The notes beneath the pieces were generated by a model. It made no database searches. It was not told the origin of the DNA and saw only the letters and a program-made list of their open reading frames with translations. Shown piece by piece: positions 1 to 11,661 of a stretch of 22,279 nucleotides of DNA. The position numbers and the translations under genes are program-made. This DNA is from Setaria digitata. Lineage: Eukaryota; Nematoda; Chromadorea; Rhabditida; Setariidae. The stretch is taken from the NCBI GenBank assembly GCA_003640385.1, contig RCAB01000668.1, positions 1 through 22,279 of the forward strand. Reading direction: 5' to 3'. Positions within the stretch are counted from its first letter, which is position 1. The number at the start of each line of letters is the position of its first letter.

Positions 1-1869
1 AGCTGGTGTACAGGCGCTCTTTTCTTTTTTGTGTGCAGTCATTCCGGAATGACAATTTTCATCTCGATTGATGCATAAGAGTACAATTACATTAATTTCC
101 ACACTTTTCTGGCTATAATTGTTCTTGAATATACTGGAAATGTTTGTTTGAATCCGTAAGTCCTCAAATTCGGCAAATTAAATTCCTGCTAAATTAGTGG
201 TACTTCAGTTGTGACGAATGTTTTTTCATTTGTTAAATTAAATCAACCGTTGTTTACTTCATGTGAATTGTCAAATTCAACAATTTTGCCTTAACTTAGG
301 ATGCTGCCATTCTCCAAATGATTGAGAATATTATGCATTTATTTTAATTTTTCTTTGTTTTTTGGTTGGTAATTATTTCTTCAACTTATAAAGGAAAGAG
401 ATTGCAAACTAATTGAGAGCGAGGCGATTTAAAAAAAAAAAAAAAAAAAAAATGAATTAAATCTCAGATTAATGTGTAACAGTGCGTTAATATTAATATT
501 TGGAAAATTATGTTAAATATCTGAAAAAATTATTCGCTAATAAAAGTAATTGAGATCTATTAAAATTTTAATTGATAATTAGACGCAATGTCATTCTCGA
601 AAGTTTTGCTATTCACTTTCAAGCTTCTAATTGAACATTTTAAACATGGAATTAATTTATTTTATGATCTATTGTCTTCAAAAGCTTTATGTTAAATTTG
701 CAAATAATCTATGGAACCTTTCTAGTCTAGCCTATGAGCCTATGCAGCCTTTTTTGATCTGAGAATTTTTACGATTCCACTATTTAGAAAGTGCATTTTT
801 TCATTTTATTTTAATTAATGCAATAGGTTTAACAGAAAAAATAAATTTTCATCTTTGCTCCCAAGAAAGTATTTACAAGATGAAATTGCGCGTTAATGGA
901 AAAAAAAGAAATTTTTTTTTTTGAAGGATTCTTTTCTATCAGCTTTGTCCTTAGCAAATTATTATTCGTTCTTTTCTGCTTTTGATCACAGAGAATCTTA
1001 TCACTGATCGATTTATTTATTAACAATTCTAACTCAGATAAAATAGAGATTTTTGGGGAAAAAAATTCAGGAATAATTGAAATTTGATTTTTTGCACGAT
1101 AATTCAATTTTAAACCTGTAAAGTTTTGACAGTTAACAAACGAAGAATTTGGTAGACAAGGATGATGATGGTATTTGAAATTTTGCAAAATTTCAATTTA
1201 TTTCTCGGAAAAAAAAGGTCTTTTTTTTTTCTTTCTTGAAAAGTGCTTTAATTCATTTGCATTTTCATGTTCCATGCTAATTCAACATCTTTAAATTCTC
1301 CGCAAAATTTTTTTTTTTTGGTATGAAAGGCATTTATTTTAGGATACTATCCATTAATTCTTTCATTTCATACGAGGATTTCTTCACTTCTTGAATTCCT
1401 TCAATGATATGATTGGTTCACGTAGTATTTGAATGGATTCCATCTGGCGATCTGCAATTTAATTATTAATACAACTGTGAAAATTTGATGGTTATTCTTA
1501 ATATGATTTTGTTTTGCAAATTGATGGAGGCGAAAAATGTCAAATTTGTGTTGTATTTTTTAAATAAGTCATCTAAATCATTTTAGGAACGATTAAATAA
1601 AAAACTGCGAATAGGAAAATTCTAAACTAATGTTATAGCGGTTGCGTGAATTTTATAATTTAGAATAAAATGACAAGTATTTTATTTCAAACTTTCATTT
1701 TTTTTTCTTGTCAATTTGGTTTGCTTCATTTATTCAAGTTACAATTTCTCTAATTGTATCATGAATAATTATTGAATTGAAAAAATCTGTCGTACTTAGG
1801 ATTGCTTTATTCAATTAGCAGTTTTAATTGAAAGTAATTGCAGTTTACATTTCCTGATTATTGATAAGC
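1..1869. other. AT-rich intergenic region upstream of the small secreted-protein gene
   Basis: I see no supportable gene here on either strand. The longest open frame (minus strand, about 829-1188) is rich in Asn, Lys, Ile and Phe, has no recognisable domain and looks like chance in AT-rich DNA. The stretch contains a run of 22 A at 431-452 and several shorter A or T tracts. Promoter elements for the gene starting at 1870 are presumably in the last few hundred bases, but no convincing TATA box could be singled out. Confidence 0.6.
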
Positions 1870-2314
1870 ATGAAAGCACCGAAATATTATATTTGGTTAA
1901 TTGTAATTATAACATGGCTACCATCATGCACTAATAGTGTACGTTTGTTTCTTTTGTCCTTTGCTTGATTTCCTAAGTACTTTTGAAGATTTGAACTGAT
2001 AGTTTTGGCTACAGCTAAATTTGTATGCAAAATGAACCTGAACTTTTCATCATTCTTAAAGTTCAGCAATTTTTAGTATTTGAAAGAATATTTTGCAGAA
2101 ACCTGCACCAATTCATCCTGCAATAATTGCATTACGCAATGCAGAAAATGATCAAATATCCAAGACGAACTTGAAAGCAGCCGAAAGATTGAATGAGAGT
2201 GATGGTAACAGCAGTGATCTTTCGGCGTATGAGGTTGATGGAATGCTAGAGGAAATAATTGAACGTTTCCTCCGAGCAAACGCAAAATCAAATACTAAAA
2301 TTAAGGCGAAATGA
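1870..2314 (+). CDS. small predicted secreted protein, two exons, family not recognised
   Basis: Proposed exons are 1870-1938 and 2099-2314, joined in phase 0 across a 160-base intron with donor GTACGT and acceptor TTTTGCAG. The 94-residue product starts MKAPKYYIWLIVIITWLPSC, a classic signal peptide with a basic start and a hydrophobic core. The mature part of about 71 residues has no cysteine, two N-glycosylation sequons (Asn55, Asn60), an acidic middle, a predicted amphipathic helix around residues 66-84 and a Lys-rich tail. It has no paired basic residues, so a dibasic-processed neuropeptide precursor is unlikely. AATAAA signals lie at 2452 and 2504, suitably placed after the stop. The base composition of exon 2 is richer in GC than its surroundings. 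I do not recognise the family. The spliced signal peptide is the main support; exon 2 alone could be a chance frame. Confidence 0.55.
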
Positions 2315-2451
2315 TGATCGTTAAACAACTGATATCCACTTCTTTTTACCGCACTTTAACGGGATAAAAATGGTCAATTTCATTATAAAAATGCATTTAT
2401 TAGAATTAAAATTTGTATCGACGATTCTCATTCAAAAAAAACCGATTGGCC

Positions 2452-2509
2452 AATAAATATTTCATGTGGAATTACAGAATCGAAAAAAAAAAAAAAATTT
2501 CCAAATAAA
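2452..2509 (+). terminator. candidate polyadenylation signals for the small secreted-protein gene
   Basis: Two AATAAA hexamers lie at 2452-2457 and 2504-2509, about 140 and 190 bases after the TGA stop at 2312-2314. Both are the canonical nematode signal, but AATAAA is common by chance in DNA this AT-rich. Confidence 0.35.
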
Positions 2510-3267
2510 CATTACTTAAAAATATAAAAATGAGAATTTTTGCATTACTTTTTACTTATTGTCAGAAAAATTTTCGGTGATTTGCTTACTTTTCCTTCTT
2601 TATTAATTAATTTTCACTGATGGGAATGATTCCATTTATTTTTTTAATTCATTTTTTTTTTTTTTTTTGATATAATGTCTTAGTGTTTGGTGGATAATAT
2701 TAAATGCAATTATTTTCTCTTCCGTTAGTATTCTGAGATTGAAGTGTGGCTGTTCTTGACTTACCTTAAAGAAATAAAAATTAAATTTAAAAAATATAAG
2801 CTTAGATGGGAGGAAAAAGAATTTCTGTCTACTTAGATTTTAGATTACAGATTTCAAGTTCAACTACAATAATTTAATATATACAACAACGTTGAAATTA
2901 AAGTTGAAACTTTTTAAATCATTGCAGCTCTAAAACTTATTGCATGCATATTGAAACCGATACTCCAAACATACTTCCTTATTCTTTACCAATTCAACTT
3001 CTAAACATTTTAAAAATTAAGTCTTAATTTCTACTTCTGTCCACCGAAGTCTGCACTAATTAGCAGCAAGTTTTCGATTCAAAATTATTAACAAATACAG
3101 ACATCAATTGAAAAGTAAAAATTAAGTTTCCAATAAGAATTCCAAACTTTTTAACACTTCATAACTTCTAAAATGAACTATAAAACTGTAATTTTTCTGA
3201 ACAAGATTTCGATAATGAAAGCAAATAGCGAAGATACAGCAATGTAATAAAATCTCCCCAGTTATTT

Positions 3268-3279
3268 CTTATCTTATCA
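3268..3279 (-). promoter_or_regulatory. paired GATA site (TGATAAGATAAG)
   Basis: On the minus strand this reads TGATAAGATAAG, two overlapping WGATAA/GATAAG sites. The identical 12-mer occurs at 10446-10457 (+) and a near copy at 9577-9588 (-). In C. elegans, hypodermal GATA factors (ELT-1, ELT-3) act through such sites. Function here is inferred only, and GATA words are frequent in AT-rich DNA. Confidence 0.25.
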
Positions 3280-5829
3280 GGGCCAATTAATTAATCATTA
3301 ACACTTTAGTACTTTTGTCATATGATTTTCATACTACTCAGATATGGAATTAAAAAAAAAATTAATATTTAGTGAAGTTAAAAGAAGAAAAAGTGAACAG
3401 ATGCAATTGTTAACAATTAAAAAGTTGCTCCTAAAAATGAACACATATAATTATCACATCTCAGAAAAGAAAAAAAACATGAAATCTTTAAATAAATTTT
3501 TTTTTAGATTTTTAATATATTTCTAAATATATCCCAATTAAATCTTAGCACAAATTTTATTTTTCAAATCTAGAATTCATATAAATAAATGAAAGAACGG
3601 AAAACTTTAGACTTTTCCATTAGCACTAAGCTATCGAACAATTTATAGTAAATATATGAAATTTAAACTCTCTCCGAATTTTTCTTCTTTACTTGTTCTC
3701 ATTGCAAATATATTTGCATACATTTCGAAACAGAATTAATCGTTCGAATAATTAATATGTGAAATAATTACAATAATTAACTTTTTTTTTCTATTTCTTC
3801 TTGAATTTTAGAAATGACACAAGCTTCAACTTCATTTTCATTAAATGGTTCGATGACACAAACGACATAGAATTACGCAACTTTCAGTCTTCATTAATTA
3901 ATTGTTTCATTGATACAAGTTCATTAATGATCACAAGTGATCAGTTTCGTTTCATAAAAAAATATATTTTATACTAGATTTAATGAAAATACGATTTTTT
4001 TTTTTTTATTGCTCTAGAAAAATTCAGCAGACATTATGACATGTTATGTCAAGATCAAGTTGATATCATGATTTTGGTTCGATAAGTTGAATAGAATTCG
4101 GAAGAAGTGCAATAGTAATTAATATGACTGCTGAAAGTTTAGCGACTCCTTTTACATGTATAGTAATTAAGAATTCAATATAGAATATATAATTTATTTT
4201 GCAAATAGGAATGCAATTAAATTGGTGATATTGTGCATGCATTAAACAGCAATTTCTTTATCTTTTTCTATAGAATTCACTAAAACGATTTAACGATTAA
4301 AATAAATATTCTGCAAAATGTCATCATTTCAGTTTTAAAATTTAAATTAAAAAGAAAAAAAAAGAAGAAAGAAAAAGGCAAAGGTCCCAAAGAAGAATTA
4401 TGTGATAATTGTCTGCTCTAATTTAGCACTATTGCTGCTATGTTAAGAAAAATGTGCTTCATTTCATTTTCTACAGTCAATGGAATGGATAAAAATATTT
4501 TCGCTAATTACCTGTTGCAATTATGCATGAAATAAATTAAATTTCGAAAGTATTATTTTTTACCACAAGAAATCTTTCAATTTTCTTATTTATTGGCTTT
4601 TAAGTTTATTTCACAATTATTTTGTACTGCTAGATGATATTTCCAACGAAATAACTCTCACAAAGAGTGTAACAATAATAGTAAATAAATATTCAATGCA
4701 TAGAATTTAGTAAAAATCTAAAGCAATTTCTTTTTCTTTTTCTCTTTTTTTTTTTTTTCTCTAAATTTTTTTGCTCATTAACAATTTGCTTATTCAGTGA
4801 TATTTCTGAACTCTCACAACGGATTTATGCAGTCAGATGAGAAATTTCAAATGTGCCATTAATTGGATCATCCATTATCAAATAGCTATTATATTATTAA
4901 TCTATAAGTCTTTTTACAAGACATTTTTGTTTTGTAATAAAATGCCTATAATGATGATCGGCAATTTATTTTTGTATCTTGGAAATCGTTACTACAAGTT
5001 AATTTTTGTGAGTTAATTAAAATTTTGGAATTTGTGATAGCTTTGGAAAAATCTCGGAGCGATTTTATTTTCTAAATTGGACAAATTTATAATAATTTAC
5101 TAGCAGCGAGTAATAATAATTCGAAATTTTTGACAAATTTTTTGTATAAAACAAATTTGTTTTTTAACAAGAAATTAGTAAAATGTAATACAATGTTTTT
5201 GATTTTTTGCACAACTTTTGCAAGTTTTAAATTAATAATTTCATTTTCAGTTTTTTATTTCCTTTTTCAAAAAAGAAATATCATTGGATTCAAATTCTCA
5301 CTTCATATTTTTTATTACAAGATCTCAAACTTCGAAATTATTGCTGAAATATTTACCCATTATCAAGATGCAATCATTTATTTGTCAATGGTTATCATTG
5401 CTTATGACTGATTTGTAAGAGTCAAAGTTATTTCAGAGTTCTTTTAGTCACTAAAAAACAATGAAACAATACAAAATAGATCTTCAAATTTTATTAGAAA
5501 ATCATCACCCATGAAATGTTTTATTTTTTTATTAGCAATAAAGTAAGCAATTTTTCATAATTTTCGATCCAAATTTACGATTTAAAAAATTTCAAATTTT
5601 CAAGAAACATAACCCATTTACCTAAAAGCACCGTGAAATATTTGCTCATTACTATAGCCAATTTAATGTTCATTTTCATTCCTTTACAAATTTATAAATA
5701 TGAATGATTGATGGAATAATAGTTCAGAATGTATAGGATTGAGTATTTTGATATTGAAATTACTAGTTTTATCATTTTTAAGCTCAAGTTTCCCCTCTTC
5801 TCTTATCACTAATATTTGTTTTACTATCA

Positions 5830-7744
5830 TTAACTTAATTTCTTAATCATTTTTCTGACTTTGCGAGTTCGCAAACGTCTTCGAGCATAGCCATTATTAA
5901 CTTCAGCATCATGTTTTAGATACGTTGCCTCCGGTCGAAGAATAGCTGCCGTTCTTGCAGAACGTGGTGGACATGGACAGTAAGCTGCATCACCACCTGG
6001 TACTCCAGGTGCTCCAGGCTAAAATGTCAAGAAAGACACTGTTTTGTTTTTGTTTTTTTTGGAAATGAATTTATACTGTTGGATAAAATTGATTGACGTT
6101 TAATGGAAAAGTATACCTCTCCTGGTTGACCGGGTGTTCCGATATTGCCTGGTTGCCCGTGTGGTCCTGGTGGTCCTGGTGGCCCAACTGGACCGGGCCC
6201 TGCAGCAGCACCAGGTAAACCAGCTTCACCCATTGGACCAGTTGGCCCTGGTGGTCCTTTTGGTCCTGGGAAACCACGTCCCTGAACTCCTGGCAAACCT
6301 GATGCACCAGGTGGTCCGGCGTTTCCTGGTGAGCCTAAAAAGAAAAGACAAGAAATACAACTAAGTGATTATGTACTTTTTTAGTCCTTTTTTTGGTGCA
6401 GTGAAAAATAAGCTGGATAAGATGGAAAATTTACCAGCTCTTCCTGGGTCTCCAGGTGGACCTGGTGGTCCTGGTTGTCCCATGCCACTACCAAGACTCG
6501 GTCTTCCTGGTTGTCCAGCTGGACCTGGTTGTCCTGCTGGTCCTTGTACACCTGGTGGTCCAGCTGGTCCAGCTGGACATGCAATGCAACCCCCCCGTGT
6601 GCCAGGACCAGTTGATACAGTAATACCATCTGGTCCAGGTTTGCCATCGATACCTCTTTCACCTGGTTCTGAAATCTGCTTCAATTTGGAAGTTTCCCTG
6701 AATCTAGTTTCATTTCTCCTTTTCTAGCTATTTACAAAAAGTAGAAAAAATTAATTGTTAATGTTATACTTGCTTATAAATAATTTTTAAAAAAAAAGAA
6801 AAAAAGTAATTGAGTATTAGTTGTTGAAATTACCGCCTGGTTGACCGTCATCTCCTGGTGGTCCAGGTGGTCCTGCTGGACAAACTACAGGTTGTAGGGC
6901 ACATGCTAAAAATAAACTGTATAATTTGATCGAACAATGGAAAATTCTAAAAAATTTAAACAAAAAAAAATCAAGTTTTTTAGATTTATTTTTGAATCAT
7001 TTCAAATCAATGCACCTTACTATTTTTTCGTCATTTCATCAAAAATGCAAATATTTTCTAACAGTTTTCTTTTTTCTTCTTTAAAAGGAAAAAAAAAAAA
7101 AAAAAAAACTCTTCTGTTTAAGATTTTCATCCACTTACCGCAAATAGCACGACGTTTTTCACGTGGTCTTATACCAAGTAATGTTGTTAATGATTCTTTT
7201 TTGGTTTTAAATTGATCACGAATCGAATGAACACTCATTATTTCACTCCAGGCATCGTTTGCTAGTGTCTAGAATTTTATAGTAGTACTAAGAAGTGCAT
7301 TGCAGAATTGTTAATCTTCATTTTTTTTTTTTTTTTTTTGTCTTTTAAATTTTATATTACTTATCAAATCAAATTATGAAGCAAATGCTAAAACACATTT
7401 AAGTATGATTACAGATCTTATTTCATTTCAATATTTAATCTAAACAGCAGTAATGTTTGAATGATAATAAAAGATAAATTTAATTTAGCAAAGTGTCCTA
7501 CTGTTCTATCTTGTCTTTCATTATAGTCCTTTTTGAACAGATCATTAAAATTTCAATTTGCTTTTTTTTTTTTTTCATTAAAAAAAGAAAAAAAAAAACA
7601 GACTTTGAATTCATCCATATCATCCAACACTTCATAATAAAGACTATTGATATCTCGAAATAAAACACCAACAACAATTAATGATGCAATAATTACTAAA
7701 CCGCTAGCAGCTGATGCTATATTTACCAATGTTTGTGTTCCCAT
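5830..7744 (-). CDS. nematode cuticle collagen A (six exons, 327 residues)
   Basis: This encodes a structural cuticle collagen. Exons on the minus strand are 7744-7604, 7268-7139, 6905-6834, 6668-6435, 6334-6117 and 6018-5830, all with GT..AG introns (335, 233, 165, 100 and 98 bases) and consistent phases. Residues 1-70 form the cuticle-collagen N-terminal domain: a hydrophobic anchor (about 8-29), then [15 protein letters not shown], typical of the family. A basic cleavage site RPREKRR lies at 81-87. Cysteines 90, 92 and 99 precede the first Gly-X-Y block (102 onward). An interruption with a CIAC pair (142, 145) precedes the main Gly-X-Y blocks up to about 273, followed by YCPCP (Cys279, Cys281). 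The 46-residue tail after Cys281 ends in a strongly basic stretch. The ATG follows a splice acceptor by two bases, suggesting spliced-leader trans-splicing. The C-terminal CPC and the N domain suggest the DPY-type subgroup, but I assign no ortholog. Confidence 0.95.
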
Positions 7745-7760
7745 TGCTGCAAAAATTTTT
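7745..7760 (-). promoter_or_regulatory. probable spliced-leader acceptor of collagen A
   Basis: On the minus strand TTTTTTGCAG is followed by CA and the ATG at 7744. A T-rich tract ending in CAG two bases before the start codon, with no in-frame exon upstream, is what a nematode SL1 trans-splice site looks like. An ordinary 5' UTR cis-intron is the alternative. Confidence 0.6.
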
Positions 7761-8319
7761 TTAAAATTAATTTTGAAATAGAAAAAAAAAAAAAAAAAGA
7801 AAGAGAGGAACAAAAATGTTCATTATTTGATTTTGTTTTCTCATTTTTCACATGAATTATATGATCATAATGAAGACAATGTTCGATATTCATACAATTA
7901 ATTTCAAAATAAAAAACTATTGATATTATAGAAAAGACAAAAAGAAAAAAAAGAACTAAACGATGGATCAGTAGCAAGTTGTTTATCTTTTTTTAATTTT
8001 CATAAAAATGATATTATGCTTCTTAATGGATTAATAAAATAGATATTTTGTTTCACTAACCTAGAACAGATGTCAATCAAAGCACACACTTTACCAATTA
8101 TTGCAGCGAATTTTAAAAAATAAATAAAAAATAAAATTCCAATCTCGCGATGTTTAAGGTTAAAAAGGAACATTACAGATATATTTAGTATTATAGGTGA
8201 TAGAATATTATTTTATAGATTATTTGGATTTTCCAATCTATTAAATGACTGTAAATTAACCTAATAAATCTGCTAATTATGTGGCTATTACTGGCATTAA
8301 TGCTTGTTGTTAATTTCCA

Positions 8320-8966
8320 GAAAAAAAAGAAAAATTTTCCAACTCCATTTAATCGTTTAATAAACTAGCAAGAAAAAAAAAAAAAAAAAGAAAATTAAAA
8401 AAAGCGGAAAAGATATCCTAACTGTTGTAAAACCAAAGGTGTTCCCTGTGGTTTCACATACACATACCTTCATTTAATTTAATGAAAAAAAAAAAAAAAA
8501 AAAAAAGAAAAAAGAAAAGTCGAACTATAGATGAACAGGTGCAACATTGCGGGAGTTATATAGACATTTTCAACAATCACACCTCCTTTTTAAAAACCTG
8601 TTTCGAATGAGAATAAAAAAAAAAAAAAAGAAAAAAGTTAAAAGTAAAAGGGAAAAAAGGAAGACGATACGGATATTTTACCTTTTTATTATCTAATTTT
8701 TCTTCTTTCTTAGCTAATTCTTCTTCCTTTTGCTTCGTCAAATTTCATTTCTTGTTTTTTTTTTTTTTTTTTTTTTTTCTCTCTCCCTTTTAAACATCTT
8801 TTTTTTTTCTTTCTTTCTAGCAATTAAAAGTGGTAGCGTAATATTTTTTTTTTTTTTCCTTTCGTAATAGTTTAAATGCATTTAAAAATTTCTTTTTTTT
8901 TTTAAGAACGAAAAAAATCTACTCACTCCTTTTTTTTTTCTTTTTTTTCTTTTTTTTTTTTTTTTT
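8320..8966. repeat. purine-rich to pyrimidine-rich switch with long homopolymers
   Basis: From 8320 to about 8660 the plus strand is dominated by A-tracts and AAAG/GAAA purine blocks, with runs of 17 A (8373-8389), 22 A (8485-8506) and 15 A (8615-8629). From about 8681 to 8966 it is dominated by T-tracts and CTTT/TCTT pyrimidine blocks, with runs of 24 T (8755-8778) and 17 T (8950-8966). The two halves are broadly complementary, so the region could pair with itself. It sits 0.6-1.2 kb upstream of the collagen A start. Confidence 0.7.
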
Positions 8967-9576
8967 GCTCTTTATCAAATATTTCCATTAACGAAATTTG
9001 ACGCTTTTCTTCATCGTTCTGGCAAAATTTTTCGAAGAAACTACACCGGAACATGAAAAATGCTTTTATCGCAAATGGAAAAAGCGAATAAATTGTCAAT
9101 CTATCTTATTTTTGAAAAATTGTGCATTTAAAAATCATATTTTAATATCTTTGAGAATTTAAATATTTAAATGAAAAATTTTGTTAGGTCACAAAAAAAA
9201 AAAAAAAAAAAAATGAACTGGGAGCTTTGTGATAATCATCGTCTTTATGCAACAAATTTTACTAATAATTTTTTTTTTTCTTTTTTCCTAATTTAACAAA
9301 CTAATTTAATTCTTTTGTTGCTTTCCACTGTCATTCTGTCCATCATCCATAATCAACAAACTCAATTAAGCAATAAATAATTAACTGATCATTATTCGTT
9401 TTATTAAAAATAGCGCCGTGAAATATGCTCCAATTTCATCGTAATTTTAAAATATTGTTTTATACCAATATAATACCGTCATCTTTCGTTCCTTCACCTC
9501 TCTCTCTCTCTCTTTCTTTTATGAGGTTGACTAATTACAGTAAGAGGTAATTATTATAGGCCCAGCATAAACAAGC

Positions 9577-9588
9577 CTTATCTTATCT
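9577..9588 (-). promoter_or_regulatory. paired GATA site upstream of collagen A
   Basis: The plus strand reads CTTATCTTATCT, which is AGATAAGATAAG on the minus strand, in the same orientation as collagen A and about 1.8 kb upstream of its start. It is one of three near-identical paired GATA sites in the window. A role with hypodermal GATA factors is inference. Confidence 0.25.
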
Positions 9589-10445
9589 GCAATTCTTGCA
9601 TGATATGATCAACATATTGACGGTGAAAACTGAAAGCTTAATTATCTTTTTAATTTCGTTGATTCCTTTCGTATTATCATTCAGTACAAATGTATCTTTT
9701 TCGTGCTGACAAAAAGTCATTTTAGGTATATATGATGATCAATCACGTAGAAAAAAAAAAAAAAAACTATAAATTATCTATTTTTTTTTTTGGATAAATA
9801 ATTTCTTTGTAACTTTTTCTATTTTTCGTAACTTTGGAAAATTTTCATCGGTATAGTGATAACACAGGTAATAACATTGATTTCGATAATATATCTCAAT
9901 ATTTTCTAAAATTTCCTTCATACTTTTTCAAAATATTTCAATTACAATTTATGTTAATACTTTGATTTTGAAATTTCTAAAATTCAATTTCTTTTTTACT
10001 GATTTGATCATGACCTTTGAACAGAAGTATTGTGAACAACTAGTTCATTTCATTTTTTTTTTTTTTTTTTGTTTCTTGAAACACTTTCACAAACAAATTA
10101 TTATTTGTTAATTGTGTAAATATATATAATAATAATAATAAATGATAAAATGGTAAAAGCATTTGCTACGCCATTTAAAAATTAAATACGAGTTAAAACT
10201 GGAAAAGAATAATATTTGTTGTTGTATGAGAATTTTTTAATTTGAATTCCTCTTTTATAACGCGAACTTGTTCAAAGGAAATGGCACAATTGGTTTTTTT
10301 TTTTTCATTTGAATTGTAGAATCAAATATATATATATGAATTTGCACACGAAATAAAAATCTATCAACCATATAAATATGTTCAGTGTAAAAGCTGCATG
10401 CATACTATATAATGTAGACGATTATCAGTAAATTTCAACCCATTA

Positions 10446-10457
10446 TGATAAGATAAG
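10446..10457 (+). promoter_or_regulatory. paired GATA site (TGATAAGATAAG) between the collagen genes
   Basis: TGATAAGATAAG on the plus strand is identical to the minus-strand word at 3268-3279. It lies about 2.7 kb upstream of collagen A and 7.6 kb upstream of collagen B. Regulatory use is not shown by the sequence. Confidence 0.25.
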
Positions 10458-11603
10458 TTTGTCTTTGTTTAAAATGAATGACAATAAACCAAAAATGTTG
10501 CATTTATTACAATGTAAAAAAAAAAAAAAAAATGAACACAAGAAGTTTTTTTTTTTTTTTAACACAAGTAACATATGATGAAAAACAATAACATAGATGA
10601 AAAAAAAAAAAAAAAGGAAAATTCAAATCCTTATTAATTTGTCACAGTTTAAATTTGTCCTTTAAAAATAAACAAAAAAAAAAAAAAAAAAAGAAGGAAA
10701 GGAAAATGGAGATACCGGAAGAAAGAGAAAAAGAAGCAAACAAATTAATTAACTGAAATCAAATAGTTTGAAATCATAAAATAAAAGGTTTTAAGAAGTT
10801 GAAAAAGAGAAAAAGATTATTCATTTTTTTTTTTACGTAGGCGAATTTATTAGAAGAATAATTGCTAAAGTTATTTTTTTTTTCTCCAACATTAGCACTC
10901 TGTTAATGAATTTCGTTACTTAAACGCATTTAAATCAAATTAATAAGCACATTTATCAATATTCATTAAGGTGTATTACTAGAATATCTGTTAGTAGTTG
11001 GTTGGAATACATTTTGAAGTGTATCATGATAATATATCATAGAAAAAGATAGAAAATTATGAAATAAAGTATATATGTGATCAAAAAAAACGAAGCATGA
11101 AAATGTTGAATTTTCTGTTTTATCACATTATTTTTAATCCATACACAGTTTTGTACCCAAAATTTTATTTCGTTAGATACATTTAAAATTTTAAAAATAA
11201 TATGCTTTTTATTAGAAATGATAGTTTAACATGATTTTATTTCTATCGGTTCAAAAGAAAAGTAAATTCATCGTTTGACTGATAATTGATAAAGCTACTG
11301 CCAACTAATTTTTACCTTCTCATTGAATATAACTACAGGTATGACTTTATTAACGGAAGTAGTGATATATTATTGCTAGCATTTCGTTCACTGTGATGAT
11401 GACATGCTATTATCAAAATTTCATTTAATCAGGTAATCATCTATTATTATCAGCAAACTGCAAAAAATTTCATTCATTTTTGCTAGTGAATTTATATATC
11501 ACTATGATAATTTTGACTTATTTTTGTTTTTTAATTGCATCTTTGTACTAAACAAGAATAATGTTTTTATTATTTTTTAATTTACAAATAGCACTTTTGT
11601 TAG

Positions 11604-11661
11604 ATCAGTTATTAGATTAGGTCTAATTAGATTATTAGATTATCAGTTATTAGATTAGGTC
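11604..11661. repeat. perfect 20-bp direct repeat, 38 bp apart
   Basis: The 20-mer ATCAGTTATTAGATTAGGTC occurs at 11604-11623 and again, without mismatch, at 11642-11661. The spacer also repeats the TTAGATTA word, so this is a short AT-rich tandem array, probably made by replication slippage. Confidence 0.8.

Larger units (their letters stand above)
2315..5829. other. AT-rich intergenic region between the small gene and collagen A
   Basis: This stretch holds no convincing gene. A 93-residue frame at 5130-5411 (+) has no ATG at its start and consists of Phe, Ile and Lys-rich sequence with no domain, so I treat it as chance. Notable simple features are a run of 17 T at 2652-2668 and a paired GATA site at 3268-3279. 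The 3' untranslated region of collagen A lies at the right edge. No AATAAA in its sense is seen within about 300 bases of the stop; variant hexamers AATGAA and TATAAA (minus strand, around 5670-5696) are candidates. Confidence 0.55.

Noticed and set aside
5130..5411. Hydrophobic 93-residue plus-strand frame that might be a membrane protein
   Set aside because: The start is TTG, not ATG, and the Phe/Ile/Lys composition simply reflects AT-rich codons. No splice-linked signal or conserved motif is visible.
6134..6727. Plus-strand collagen-like frames (with LPG, GPG and PGGPG words) opposite collagen A exons
   Set aside because: GGT/CCA/CCT codons read as Gly/Pro-like codons on the complementary strand too, so these are shadows of the minus-strand exons, which have matching splice sites and cysteine signatures.
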